A DNA stretch of 44,332 nt from Sphingomonas sp. Leaf21. Its GTDB lineage: Bacteria > Pseudomonadota > Alphaproteobacteria > Sphingomonadales > Sphingomonadaceae. A program made the translations under genes and the position numbers. Under the pieces are notes generated by a model that was not told the DNA's origin, did not search any database, and worked only from the letters and a program-made list of their open reading frames with translations. Shown here in pieces: positions 25,036-31,920 of this stretch (the stretch's first letter is position 1; the number at the start of each line of letters is the position of its first letter). The stretch spans positions 1 through 44,332 of the forward strand of contig NZ_CAKASM010000031.1 of NCBI RefSeq assembly GCF_916858675.1. The letters run 5' to 3'.

Positions 25036-25470
25036 TCAGAACCGGGCGGCGGCTTCAAGCGCGAGCAGATAGGATTGCGCGCCAAAACCCGCGATTGTGC
25101 CTTTTGCGGCACGCCCGACATAGCTTTCATGGCGGAAGGGTTCCCGCGCATGGGGGTTGGAGAGGTGAACCTCGATCACCGGCGTCTTCACCGACTTGAT
25201 CGCGTCGTGAATCGCGATGGACGTGTGGGTGAAGCCTCCGGCGTTGAGCAGCACGGCTTTGGCATCATAGGCCTGCGCCTCGTGCAGCCAGTCGATCAGA
25301 TGGCCTTCATGGTTGGACTGACGCATGTCGATCGTCAGGTCGAGCGCCGCCGCCCGATCCTCCAGCATCCCCGCGATATCGTCCAGCGTATCATGGCCAT
25401 AGATATCCGGCTCGCGCAGGCCGAGCAGGTTCAGGTTCGGGCCGTTGAGGACATAGACGGTCGCGGGCAT
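25036..25470 (-). CDS. aroQ: 3-dehydroquinate dehydratase, type II
   Basis: The 144-residue dodecameric enzyme performs the third step of the shikimate pathway. VLNGPNLNLLGLREPDIYG is the type II signature, including the catalytic tyrosine Y in DIYG; the flexible loop arginine lies in NLLGLRE. NAGGFTHTSIAIHDAI and EVHLSNPHAREPFRHESY carry the histidine and substrate-binding residues. ATG at 25470 follows GGGAG by six bases; an ATG at 25482 is also in frame. First gene of aroQ-accB-accC and divergent from thiSG. Confidence 0.96.
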   Translation of the reverse strand: MPATVYVLNGPNLNLLGLREPDIYGHDTLDDIAGMLEDRAAALDLTIDMRQSNHEGHLIDWLHEAQAYDAKAVLLNAGGFTHTSIAIHDAIKSVKTPVIEVHLSNPHAREPFRHESYVGRAAKGTIAGFGAQSYLLALEAAARF

Positions 25471-25582
25471 CCGCACTCCCATGGTTGCGGCCCGGGGTGG
25501 CCGGGCCTAGATCGAGGCTCCTCCTTAACCGCTTACCCCATCCCGCGTCGAGATTGGCCAGGGAGATCGGGTCGGCGACACC

Positions 25583-26608
25583 ATGGTAAGTGACGATCCT
25601 ATGCCCCACACCGACGGAACCGTGACCATCACCGTGAATGGCGAGCATCAGCGCGTCGCCGCCGGACTGTCGCTTGCCGACCTGGCGAGCCAGCTGGGGC
25701 TGGTGCCCGAAAAGGTCGCTGTGGAGCGCAATCTGGAGGTCGTGCCCCGCTCGACGCTGGCGCAGGTGCAGGTCGAGGATGGCGACGAGATCGAGATCGT
25801 CCATTTCGTCGGCGGTGGCGACCATGGCGTCGCGGTGGATGACGATTCGTGGGAGGTCGCGGGGCAGCGCTTTCGTTCGCGCCTGATCGTCGGGACGGGT
25901 AAATACAAGGACTTCGCGCAGAATGCGGCGGCGGTCGAGGCGGCGGGTGCGGAAATCGTCACCGTCGCGGTGCGCCGGGTGAACGTGTCGGACCGAAACG
26001 CGCCGATGCTGACCGACTATATCGACCCCAGGAAGGTCACCTATCTGCCCAACACGGCGGGCTGCTTCACAGCCGAGGACGCGATCCGCACGCTGCGGCT
26101 GGCGCGCGAGGCGGGCGGTTGGGAGTTGGTCAAGCTGGAGGTGCTGGGGGAGGCGAAGACGCTCTATCCCGACATGGTCGAGACGCTGCGCGCCACCGAG
26201 ATCCTGGCCAAGGAAGGCTTCAAGCCGATGGTCTACTGCGTCGACGATCCCATCGCGGCCAGGCGGCTGGAGGATGTCGGCGCGGTCGCGATCATGCCGC
26301 TCGGCGCGCCGATCGGATCGGGGCTGGGCATCCAGAACAAGGTGACGATCCGCCTGATCGTCGAGGGGGCCAAGGTGCCCGTGCTGGTCGATGCGGGTGT
26401 CGGCACCGCGTCGGAGGCGGCGGTGGCGATGGAGCTGGGCTGCGACGGCGTGCTGATGAACACCGCGATCGCCGAGGCCAAGGACCCCGTGCTGATGGCC
26501 CGCGCCATGCGCGTCGGGGTCGAGGCTGGGCGCATGGCATACCGCGCGGGCCGAATGGGGATGCGCCGCTACGCCGACCCGTCGAGTCCGCTTGCCGGGT
26601 TGATCTGA
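25583..26608 (+). CDS. Fused sulfur-carrier ThiS and thiazole synthase ThiG
   Basis: Residues about 13-79 are a ThiS ubiquitin-like domain (VTITVNGEHQRVAAGLSLAD, ending EDGDEIEIVHFVGGG). Residues about 90-341 are a complete ThiG TIM-barrel. ThiG makes the thiazole phosphate of thiamine from deoxyxylulose phosphate, dehydroglycine and sulfur carried on ThiS. The Schiff-base lysine is K184 in ELVKLEVLGE; NTAGCFTAEDAIRT and DAGVGTASEAAVAMELGCDG are typical. Normally ThiS ends in free Gly-Gly that becomes a thiocarboxylate. Here the glycines (77-79) are internal and followed by DHGVAVDDD. Such fusions are known as bifunctional ThiS/ThiG proteins. Start 25583 or 25601 (MPHTDG). No thiamine riboswitch is seen upstream. 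Confidence 0.93.
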   Translation: MVSDDPMPHTDGTVTITVNGEHQRVAAGLSLADLASQLGLVPEKVAVERNLEVVPRSTLAQVQVEDGDEIEIVHFVGGGDHGVAVDDDSWEVAGQRFRSRLIVGTGKYKDFAQNAAAVEAAGAEIVTVAVRRVNVSDRNAPMLTDYIDPRKVTYLPNTAGCFTAEDAIRTLRLAREAGGWELVKLEVLGEAKTLYPDMVETLRATEILAKEGFKPMVYCVDDPIAARRLEDVGAVAIMPLGAPIGSGLGIQNKVTIRLIVEGAKVPVLVDAGVGTASEAAVAMELGCDGVLMNTAIAEAKDPVLMARAMRVGVEAGRMAYRAGRMGMRRYADPSSPLAGLI

Positions 26609-26620
26609 AGTTAATTTCAG

Positions 26621-26645
26621 GGAACCCGCCGCGTAACGAAGTGTT
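26621..26645 (+). promoter_or_regulatory. EcfG-type general stress response promoter for csbD
   Basis: GGAAC (26621-26625) and GTT (26643-26645) are separated by 17 bases, matching the GGAAC-N16/17-(C)GTT consensus of alphaproteobacterial EcfG sigma factors. It begins 12 bases after the thiSG stop and lies 54 bases before the csbD ATG. CsbD-family genes are frequent members of such regulons. Confidence 0.75.
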
Positions 26646-26698
26646 TTACCTCCGAGTGTTCAACGGGATCATTCGATCCCCTGTAAATGGAGGCCGCG

Positions 26699-26881
26699 AT
26701 GGGTGAGCTCACCGACAAGATCAAGGGCAACGTCAACGAGCTGGTTGGCAAGGCCAAGGAAGCGATCGCCGATCACAACCACGACGCCGATCTGAAGGCG
26801 GAAGGCCAGGCCCAGCAGGTCAAGGGCAAGGGCCAGGAAATGAAGGGTTCGGTGAAGGGCGCCCTTGGCGACAACATCTGA
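26699..26881 (+). CDS. CsbD-family stress protein
   Basis: The 60-residue hydrophilic protein is rich in Lys, Gly and Ala, with the family pattern KIKGNVNELVGKAKEAI, then KAEGQAQQVKGKGQ. CsbD proteins are strongly induced by general stress in many bacteria; their biochemical role is not established. ATG at 26699 has a strong GGAGG six bases upstream; an in-frame ATG at 26687 is part of that region. The gene has its own EcfG-type promoter and its own terminator, so it is monocistronic. Confidence 0.93.
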   Translation: MGELTDKIKGNVNELVGKAKEAIADHNHDADLKAEGQAQQVKGKGQEMKGSVKGALGDNI

Positions 26882-26924
26882 TCCTGCTAGTCGTTTTTGA
26901 CTAAAGCAATCAGCAACGACTTCG

Positions 26925-26957
26925 CCGCCCCGGTTAACGCCGGGGCGGTTTTCTTTT
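26925..26957 (+). terminator. Rho-independent terminator after csbD
   Basis: Stem CCGCCCCGG (26925-26933) with CCGGGGCGG (26940-26948) and a 6-base loop, followed by TTTTCTTTT. It is the strongest terminator in the window. Confidence 0.93.
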
Positions 26958-27004
26958 GGGCGTGAAACATAAGCCAGGATGCTACTGGTAGCGTTACCTG
27001 CGCG

Positions 27005-27091
27005 TCATTCCGGCAAAGGCGGGAATCTTCGACCTTCCGTTCCAGCCAGGTCGCCGGAGGCCCCAGCCTTCGCTCGAGGCGATGGCTGGGG
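27005..27091. repeat. Palindromic repeat fragments after ThDP-enzyme gene
   Basis: A short ATTCCGGC/GGCGGGAAT hairpin (about 27008-27025) resembles one arm of the repeat at 12357-12434. It is followed by CCCCAGCC/GGCTGGGG arms (27061-27068, 27084-27091). They lie just past the stop of the minus-strand gene ending at 27099 and may act as a transcript end. Confidence 0.55.
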
Positions 27092-27098
27092 CGTGCGA

Positions 27099-28745
27099 TC
27101 ACCGTCCGGCGATGCGCGACAGGGTCGTGGCGGGCGTGATGACCTCGATATCGGTCTTTAGGTGCAGCAAGCGCACGCCCCTCTCCGTCATTGCGCGCAC
27201 CAGGGCAGGGGCGAAGTCCTCGGTCCGCGTCACCGTCTCGCTCCAGCAGCCATAGGCGCGCGCCAGCGCCGCGAAATCGGGATTGGCGAGGCCGGTCCCC
27301 GCCACACGTCCGGGATATTCGCGCTCCTGATGCATGCGGATCGTGCCATAGCCGCTATTGTCCACCACGATCACCAGCATCGCTGCGCCATGCTGTACCG
27401 CGGTCGCCAGTTCCTGTCCGTTCATCAGGAAGCAGCCATCGCCAGCCAGCGCGACGACCATCCGCTCGGGGTGGCGCAGCGCGGCGGCGGTGGCGGCGGG
27501 CACGCCGTAGCCCATCGCGCCGCAGGTCGGCGCAAGCTGGCTTCGCGGTTCGTAGCGCCAATAGCGGTGCCACCAGCCCGAATAATTGCCTGCGCCGTTG
27601 CAGATGATCGAGTCGGCGGGCAGCGTGTCGCGCATCGCCGCGACGCATCGGCCCAGGTCCAGCGTCACGCCCTCGCGCGCGGCGGGATCGGACCAGGCGA
27701 GATACTCGGCATGGGCCTCCGCGCCGGACGGACGCGGTTGGCCATCGCCTGCCGGTGCTTCCAAGGAGCCAAGCGCCCGACCGACATCGCAGCACAGGGC
27801 CAGGTCGGTGCGATAGACGCTGTGCAATTCCTCCGGGTCGGGATGGATATGGATCAGCGTCTGCCCCGGATGGTCGGGCGTGATAAGGGCATAGCCGTCG
27901 GTCGTCGCTTCACCCAGCCGCGCGCCGAGCACGATGAGCAGATCGGCTTCGCGCACTCGCTTCACCAGCGCGGGGTTGGGGCCATAACCCAGATTGCCCG
28001 CATAGACCGGGCAGTTCGCCGAAACCGCATCCTGCCGCCGGAACGCCGCGACCAGCGGCACGCCCGCCGCTTCGCCCCATTGCTCGGCCAACGCGACCGT
28101 TTCGGCATTCCAGTGGGCGCCGCCGATGATCGCGACCGGGCGTTCGGCCCTGGCGATCAATTCCTGCGCCGAACGGATATCCTCGATCGCCACGTCCTGC
28201 ACCGGCCGTTCGATCCGGGGGCGGGGGGTGCCATCGACCAGATCGCACAGCATGTCCTCGGGCAGCGCCAGCACCACCGGGCCGGGGCGTCCGCTCATCG
28301 CGGTGGCATAGGCGCGCGCGACATATTCGGGGATGCGCGTGGCATCGTCGATCCGCGCGGCCCATTTGGCGAGGGGGGCGAACATCGCCTGGAAGTCCAC
28401 CTCCTGAAAGGCTTCGCGGTCGCGGGTGCTTCGGTCGACATCGCCGATGAACAGGATCATCGGTTGCGAGTCCTGCTTCGCCACATGCACGCCGATCGCC
28501 GCATTGGTCGCACCCGGTCCGCGCGTGACGAAGGCGATGCCCGGCCGCCCGGTCAAAGTCCCGTCGGCGCAGGCCATGAAGGTGACGCCCCCCTCCTGTC
28601 GACAGGGGACGAGGTCGATCGCGGGCGTGTCGTGCAGCGCGTCGAGTACCGCCAGGAAGCTCTCGCCCGGCACGGTGAAGATACGGTCGCACCCCTGTTC
28701 GAGAAGCGCATCGACAAGCAGGCGTCCGCCGGTGATCTGGGTCAT
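27099..28745 (-). CDS. ThDP-dependent enzyme, acetolactate synthase/benzoylformate decarboxylase superfamily
   Basis: The 548-residue protein has the three-domain plan of this family: N-terminal PYR domain with catalytic E51 in CRQEGG, a central domain (about 190-330), and a C-terminal PP domain. The ThDP/Mg motif begins GDGCFLMNGQ and ends VDNSGYG. VTRGPGATNAAIGVH is the usual PYR strand. No acetolactate synthase regulatory subunit (ilvN) is adjacent, and the sequence is not close enough to any named enzyme for me to give a substrate. A catabolic 2-keto-acid decarboxylase or carboligase is plausible. Start 28745 gives a standard N-terminus; an upstream ATG (28772) would add nine residues. 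It is divergent from scoA. Confidence 0.85.
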   Translation of the reverse strand: MTQITGGRLLVDALLEQGCDRIFTVPGESFLAVLDALHDTPAIDLVPCRQEGGVTFMACADGTLTGRPGIAFVTRGPGATNAAIGVHVAKQDSQPMILFIGDVDRSTRDREAFQEVDFQAMFAPLAKWAARIDDATRIPEYVARAYATAMSGRPGPVVLALPEDMLCDLVDGTPRPRIERPVQDVAIEDIRSAQELIARAERPVAIIGGAHWNAETVALAEQWGEAAGVPLVAAFRRQDAVSANCPVYAGNLGYGPNPALVKRVREADLLIVLGARLGEATTDGYALITPDHPGQTLIHIHPDPEELHSVYRTDLALCCDVGRALGSLEAPAGDGQPRPSGAEAHAEYLAWSDPAAREGVTLDLGRCVAAMRDTLPADSIICNGAGNYSGWWHRYWRYEPRSQLAPTCGAMGYGVPAATAAALRHPERMVVALAGDGCFLMNGQELATAVQHGAAMLVIVVDNSGYGTIRMHQEREYPGRVAGTGLANPDFAALARAYGCWSETVTRTEDFAPALVRAMTERGVRLLHLKTDIEVITPATTLSRIAGR

Positions 28746-28846
28746 CGCGGCGAGCCTAGCCCCGCTTGCCATCCCAGCGCAAACGCCGGGTTGACCCGGC
28801 TCCGTCGCTCCGCCTAACGCTGGCCGCAATCATAGGGAGGACGCCC

Positions 28847-29548
28847 ATGCAGAAGCTTTATCGTGACGCGGCGGACGCGCTCGACGGCCTGTTGTTCGAC
28901 GGCATGACGATCTGTGCCGGCGGCTTCGGCCTGTGCGGCATTCCCGAGCGGCTGATCGATGCGATCGAGGCGGCGGGGACCAAGGACCTGACCATCGCCA
29001 GCAACAATGCCGGCATCGACGGTGTGGGGCTGGGCAAGCTGCTCCGCTCGCACCAGGTCAGGAAGATGATCTCCTCCTATGTCGGCGAGAACAAGGAGTT
29101 CGAGCGGCAATATCTGAGCGGCGAGCTGCAGGTCGAGTTCTGCCCGCAGGGCACGCTGGCCGAGCGGTGCCGGGCGGGGGGCGCGGGCATTCCCGGCTTT
29201 TATACCAAGACCGGCGTCGGTACGAAGGTGGCCGAAGGCAAGGAAGTGAAGAGCTTCGACGGGGAGGATTATATCCTCGAGCGCGGCATCCGCGCCGATC
29301 TGTCGATCATCAAGGGGTGGAAGGCCGACGAGGCCGGTAACCTGATCTTCCGCAAGACCGCGCGCAACTTCAACCAGCCCATGGCGACGGCGGGCCGCAT
29401 CTGCGTCGCCGAGGTCGAAGAGGTGGTGCCGGTCGGCAGCCTCGATCCGGATCAGATCCATCTGCCCGGCATCTATGTGAAGCGGATGATCGTCGGCGCG
29501 CCCTATGAGAAGAAGATCGAATTCCGCACGGTGCGCGAGCGGGCTTGA
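28847..29548 (+). CDS. scoA: 3-oxoacid CoA-transferase, subunit A
   Basis: The 233-residue alpha subunit of succinyl-CoA:3-ketoacid CoA-transferase (family I) activates acetoacetate for ketone-body use. GGFGLCGIPERLI is the CoA-binding loop near the N-terminus. SNNAGIDGVGLGKLL, FCPQGTLAERCRAGGAGIPG and FYTKTGVGT are strongly conserved. AGGGAGGACG precedes the ATG. The partner subunit B lies 1,048 bases downstream, separated by a repeat and a phosphatase gene, instead of following directly. Confidence 0.95.
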   Translation: MQKLYRDAADALDGLLFDGMTICAGGFGLCGIPERLIDAIEAAGTKDLTIASNNAGIDGVGLGKLLRSHQVRKMISSYVGENKEFERQYLSGELQVEFCPQGTLAERCRAGGAGIPGFYTKTGVGTKVAEGKEVKSFDGEDYILERGIRADLSIIKGWKADEAGNLIFRKTARNFNQPMATAGRICVAEVEEVVPVGSLDPDQIHLPGIYVKRMIVGAPYEKKIEFRTVRERA

Positions 29549-29572
29549 TCGATGGGGCAGGGGGTGGGGCAG

Positions 29573-29711
29573 GCCCTCCCCCGACCCCCTCCCGCCTGCG
29601 GGAGGGGGAGCGTGCTTGGTGGAGGGCATGGCTTTGAGACGCATGAGAATGACGCAGTGCGGTAGCCCCGCAACCTCTCCCCTCCCGCAGGCGGGAGGGG
29701 TTGGGGGAGGG
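29573..29711. repeat. Composite palindromic element of a second type, between scoA and phosphatase gene
   Basis: Outer arms GCCCTCCCCCGACCCC (29573-29588) and GGGGTTGGGGGAGGGC (ending 29711) are inverted repeats with one mismatch. Inside lie two hairpins, CCCCTCCCGC-CT-GCGGGAGGGG near 29587-29607 and CCCCTCCCGC-AG-GCGGGAGGGG near 29679-29700. About 70 bases lie between them. The right end GGGGGAGGG can act as Shine-Dalgarno for the phosphatase gene. Confidence 0.75.
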
Positions 29712-29720
29712 CACTTCGGC

Positions 29721-30593
29721 CTGAGGTCAGCCCTGACTCTAGCCACCACCGCCCTGACCCTATCCGGATGCGTCGTCGCCGTCGGCAACAGCACCCCATC
29801 CCCGGCGCCCACGGCCGCGATCAACCCCAAGCTGGCGGCCATGCAATATCTCTACGGCTCGGCCGAGGCCGACGCGATCTCGCGGCAGGCGTGGAATGCG
29901 CTGGTGACCTACGCCGCCGACAAGGTCCGCCGCCCGCCGCGCGACAGCGTCGTGCTGGACGAGGACGCGACCCTCGACAATCCGCGCTTCGTATCTTGCG
30001 CGGGCAAACGCCCGGCGGCGGTGTTCGATGTCGACGAAACCGTGCTGCTCAATCTCGGCTTCGAACATGACGACCTGACCGGCCGCGCCGACCGCGCGTT
30101 TCCCGGCCGCTGGAGCGCCTGGGAGAAGAGCAATGGACATGCCGTCCTGCCCACCCCCGGCGCGGCGGCGGCGATTGCCGAGCTGCGCACCATGGGCGTC
30201 ACCGTGGTCTTCAACACCAACCGCGACGATGCGGCCGGAACCGCACGTGCGATCGAGGCGGCGGGGCTGGGCCCAGCGGTGCATGGCGACACGTTGTTCG
30301 TGCGCACCGACACCAATACCGGTGACATTAAGGACGCACGGCGTTGGCGGATCGCGGATCGCTATTGCGTGATCGCCATGGGCGGCGACCAGCTGGGCGA
30401 TTTCAGCGAGTTGTTCAACGATCCTGCGAGCGTATCCCAGCGCCGTGCCCGCGCGGACGGTCCGCGCATCGCCGCGCTGTGGGGGCGTGGCTGGTTCGTT
30501 TTCCCCAACCCCGTCTACGGCAAGGCGCTGAAAGGCGCCGCCGACGACATCTTCCCCGCCGACCGGCGGTGGCATCCGACAGGAGAGCAGTGA
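29721..30593 (+). CDS. Lipoprotein acid phosphatase/5'-nucleotidase, e(P4)-like HAD family
   Basis: The protein has a lipoprotein signal peptide (RSALTLATTALTLSG, then C17; lipobox L-S-G-C). A HAD phosphatase domain of the class B/C acid phosphatase and e(P4) type follows. Motif I is FDVDETVL (D103, D105 with the CTG start), motif II VVFNTNRDD, and motif IV AMGGDQLGDFSELF. It should sit on a membrane facing the periplasm and dephosphorylate nucleotides or other esters. The signal peptide begins at a CTG (29721), nine bases after GGGGGAGGG from the adjacent repeat. The nearest ATGs in frame (29628, 29643 and 29649) would require translation through the repeat and give an odd N-terminus. Its stop is two bases before the scoB ATG, which argues for joint transcription. 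Confidence 0.85.
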   Translation: MRSALTLATTALTLSGCVVAVGNSTPSPAPTAAINPKLAAMQYLYGSAEADAISRQAWNALVTYAADKVRRPPRDSVVLDEDATLDNPRFVSCAGKRPAAVFDVDETVLLNLGFEHDDLTGRADRAFPGRWSAWEKSNGHAVLPTPGAAAAIAELRTMGVTVVFNTNRDDAAGTARAIEAAGLGPAVHGDTLFVRTDTNTGDIKDARRWRIADRYCVIAMGGDQLGDFSELFNDPASVSQRRARADGPRIAALWGRGWFVFPNPVYGKALKGAADDIFPADRRWHPTGEQ

Positions 30594-30595
30594 CC

Positions 30596-31231
30596 ATGGC
30601 CTGGACCCGCGACGAAATGGCCGCCCGTGCGGCCAAGGAACTGAAGGACGGCTTCTACGTCAATCTGGGGATCGGCATTCCGACGCTGGTTGCCAACCAT
30701 ATCCCGCAAGGCGTTGAAGTCACGTTGCAATCCGAAAACGGGATGCTGGGCATCGGGCCGTTTCCCTATGATGACGCGGTCGATCCCGACCTGATCAACG
30801 CGGGCAAGCAGACGATCAGCGAACTGCCCCATTCGGTCTATTTCTCCTCGGCCGACAGCTTCGCGATGATCCGGGGCGGGCATATCGACCTGACCGTGCT
30901 GGGCGCGATGGAAGTGTCGGAGGGCGGCGACATCGCCAACTGGATGATCCCCGGCAAGATGATCAAGGGCATGGGCGGCGCGATGGATCTGGTCGCGGGC
31001 GTCAAGAAGATCATCGTCGTGATGGAGCACAACGCGAAGGACGGCAGCCCCAAGTTCATTCCCGAATGCACCCTGCCGCTGACGGGACGCAATGTGGTCG
31101 ACATGATCGTCACCGATCTGGCGGTGTTCCAGCGGCCCGATCACGACAGCGCTTTCCGCCTGATCGAGTGCGCGCCGGGTGTGACGGCGGATGAGGTCGC
31201 GGCGAAGACCACGGCGAAGTTCGATCGCTGA
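30596..31231 (+). CDS. scoB: 3-oxoacid CoA-transferase, subunit B
   Basis: The 211-residue beta subunit carries the catalytic glutamate in QSENGMLGIGP, which forms the glutamyl-CoA intermediate. YVNLGIGIPTLVANHIP and GGAMDLVAGVKKIIVVMEH are typical. GACAGGAGAGCAG before the ATG is a strong Shine-Dalgarno sequence located inside the end of the phosphatase gene. The stop overlaps the start of the glutathione-transferase-like gene (TGATG), so these genes are coupled. Works with the product of 28847-29548. Confidence 0.95.
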   Translation: MAWTRDEMAARAAKELKDGFYVNLGIGIPTLVANHIPQGVEVTLQSENGMLGIGPFPYDDAVDPDLINAGKQTISELPHSVYFSSADSFAMIRGGHIDLTVLGAMEVSEGGDIANWMIPGKMIKGMGGAMDLVAGVKKIIVVMEHNAKDGSPKFIPECTLPLTGRNVVDMIVTDLAVFQRPDHDSAFRLIECAPGVTADEVAAKTTAKFDR

Positions 31232-31920
31232 TGACCTACACCCTCGTCACCGCCAACCGGAACTATTCGAGCTGGTCGCTGCGTCCGTGGCTGCTGATGA
31301 GGGCACTGGGGATCGTCTTCGCCGACCGGATCGAGCCCTTCGAGGGTGCGGAGAATTACACGGCGTTCCGCGCCTTCTCGCCGACGGGCCAGGTGCCCGT
31401 TCTGATCGACGGTCAGCGGACGGTTTGGGATTCGCTGGGCATCGCCATGTATCTCGCCGAGCGGCATCCGGGCGTCTGGCCGGATGACGAGGCGGCGCGC
31501 GCCTGGGCGATGTGCGCGGTGGCCGAAATGCATGGCGGCTTTGCTGCGCTTCGGTCCGAGCGGACGATGAATGTCGGCGTTCGTGTCGATCCGAAGCCGG
31601 GCTCGGCGCGGCTTGAGCGCGATGTCGCGCGACTGGTCGAATTATGGGGCGAGGGGGTGTCCCGCTTCGGCGGCCCCTGGCTGGCGGGCGAGCGCTTCTC
31701 GGCGGTGGATGCCTTCTTCGCGCCCGTCGCCTTCCGGGTGCGGACTTATGGCATCGATGTCGGTCCGGCGGGTGCGGCCTGGGTCGACACGGTGCTGGCG
31801 CATCCGGCGGTCAGGGACTGGGAAGCGCAGGCCCTGGCCGAGACGTGGCGCGATCCGGATCATGAGGCCGAACTGCTGGAATGCGGCGGTGTGACGGCGG
31901 ATCACCGCGCCAAAGGGTAA
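31231..31920 (+). CDS. Glutathione S-transferase family protein
   Basis: The 229-residue protein begins TYTLVTANRNYSSWSLRPWL, typical of a bacterial GST subgroup with a serine-rich active-site loop. It has the cis-proline motif TGQVPVLIDG and WDSLGIAMYLAER, the glutathione gamma-glutamyl-binding site. The helical C-terminal domain ends around residue 210. Substrate unknown; maleylacetoacetate isomerase-like and detoxifying roles are both possible. It overlaps scoB by one base (TGATG). Its last 279 bases are also covered, on the other strand, by the tail of the MFS gene. Confidence 0.85.
   Translation: MTYTLVTANRNYSSWSLRPWLLMRALGIVFADRIEPFEGAENYTAFRAFSPTGQVPVLIDGQRTVWDSLGIAMYLAERHPGVWPDDEAARAWAMCAVAEMHGGFAALRSERTMNVGVRVDPKPGSARLERDVARLVELWGEGVSRFGGPWLAGERFSAVDAFFAPVAFRVRTYGIDVGPAGAAWVDTVLAHPAVRDWEAQALAETWRDPDHEAELLECGGVTADHRAKG

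Noticed and set aside
25483..25582. Thiamine (TPP) riboswitch upstream of thiSG
   Set aside because: The conserved CTGAGA and ACCCG..CCTGAT blocks are absent in the 100 bases before the start.
27099..28745. Catalytic subunit of acetolactate synthase (IlvB) for branched-chain synthesis
   Set aside because: No ilvN/ilvC neighbour and the residues around the substrate site do not clearly match IlvB; left as a superfamily call.
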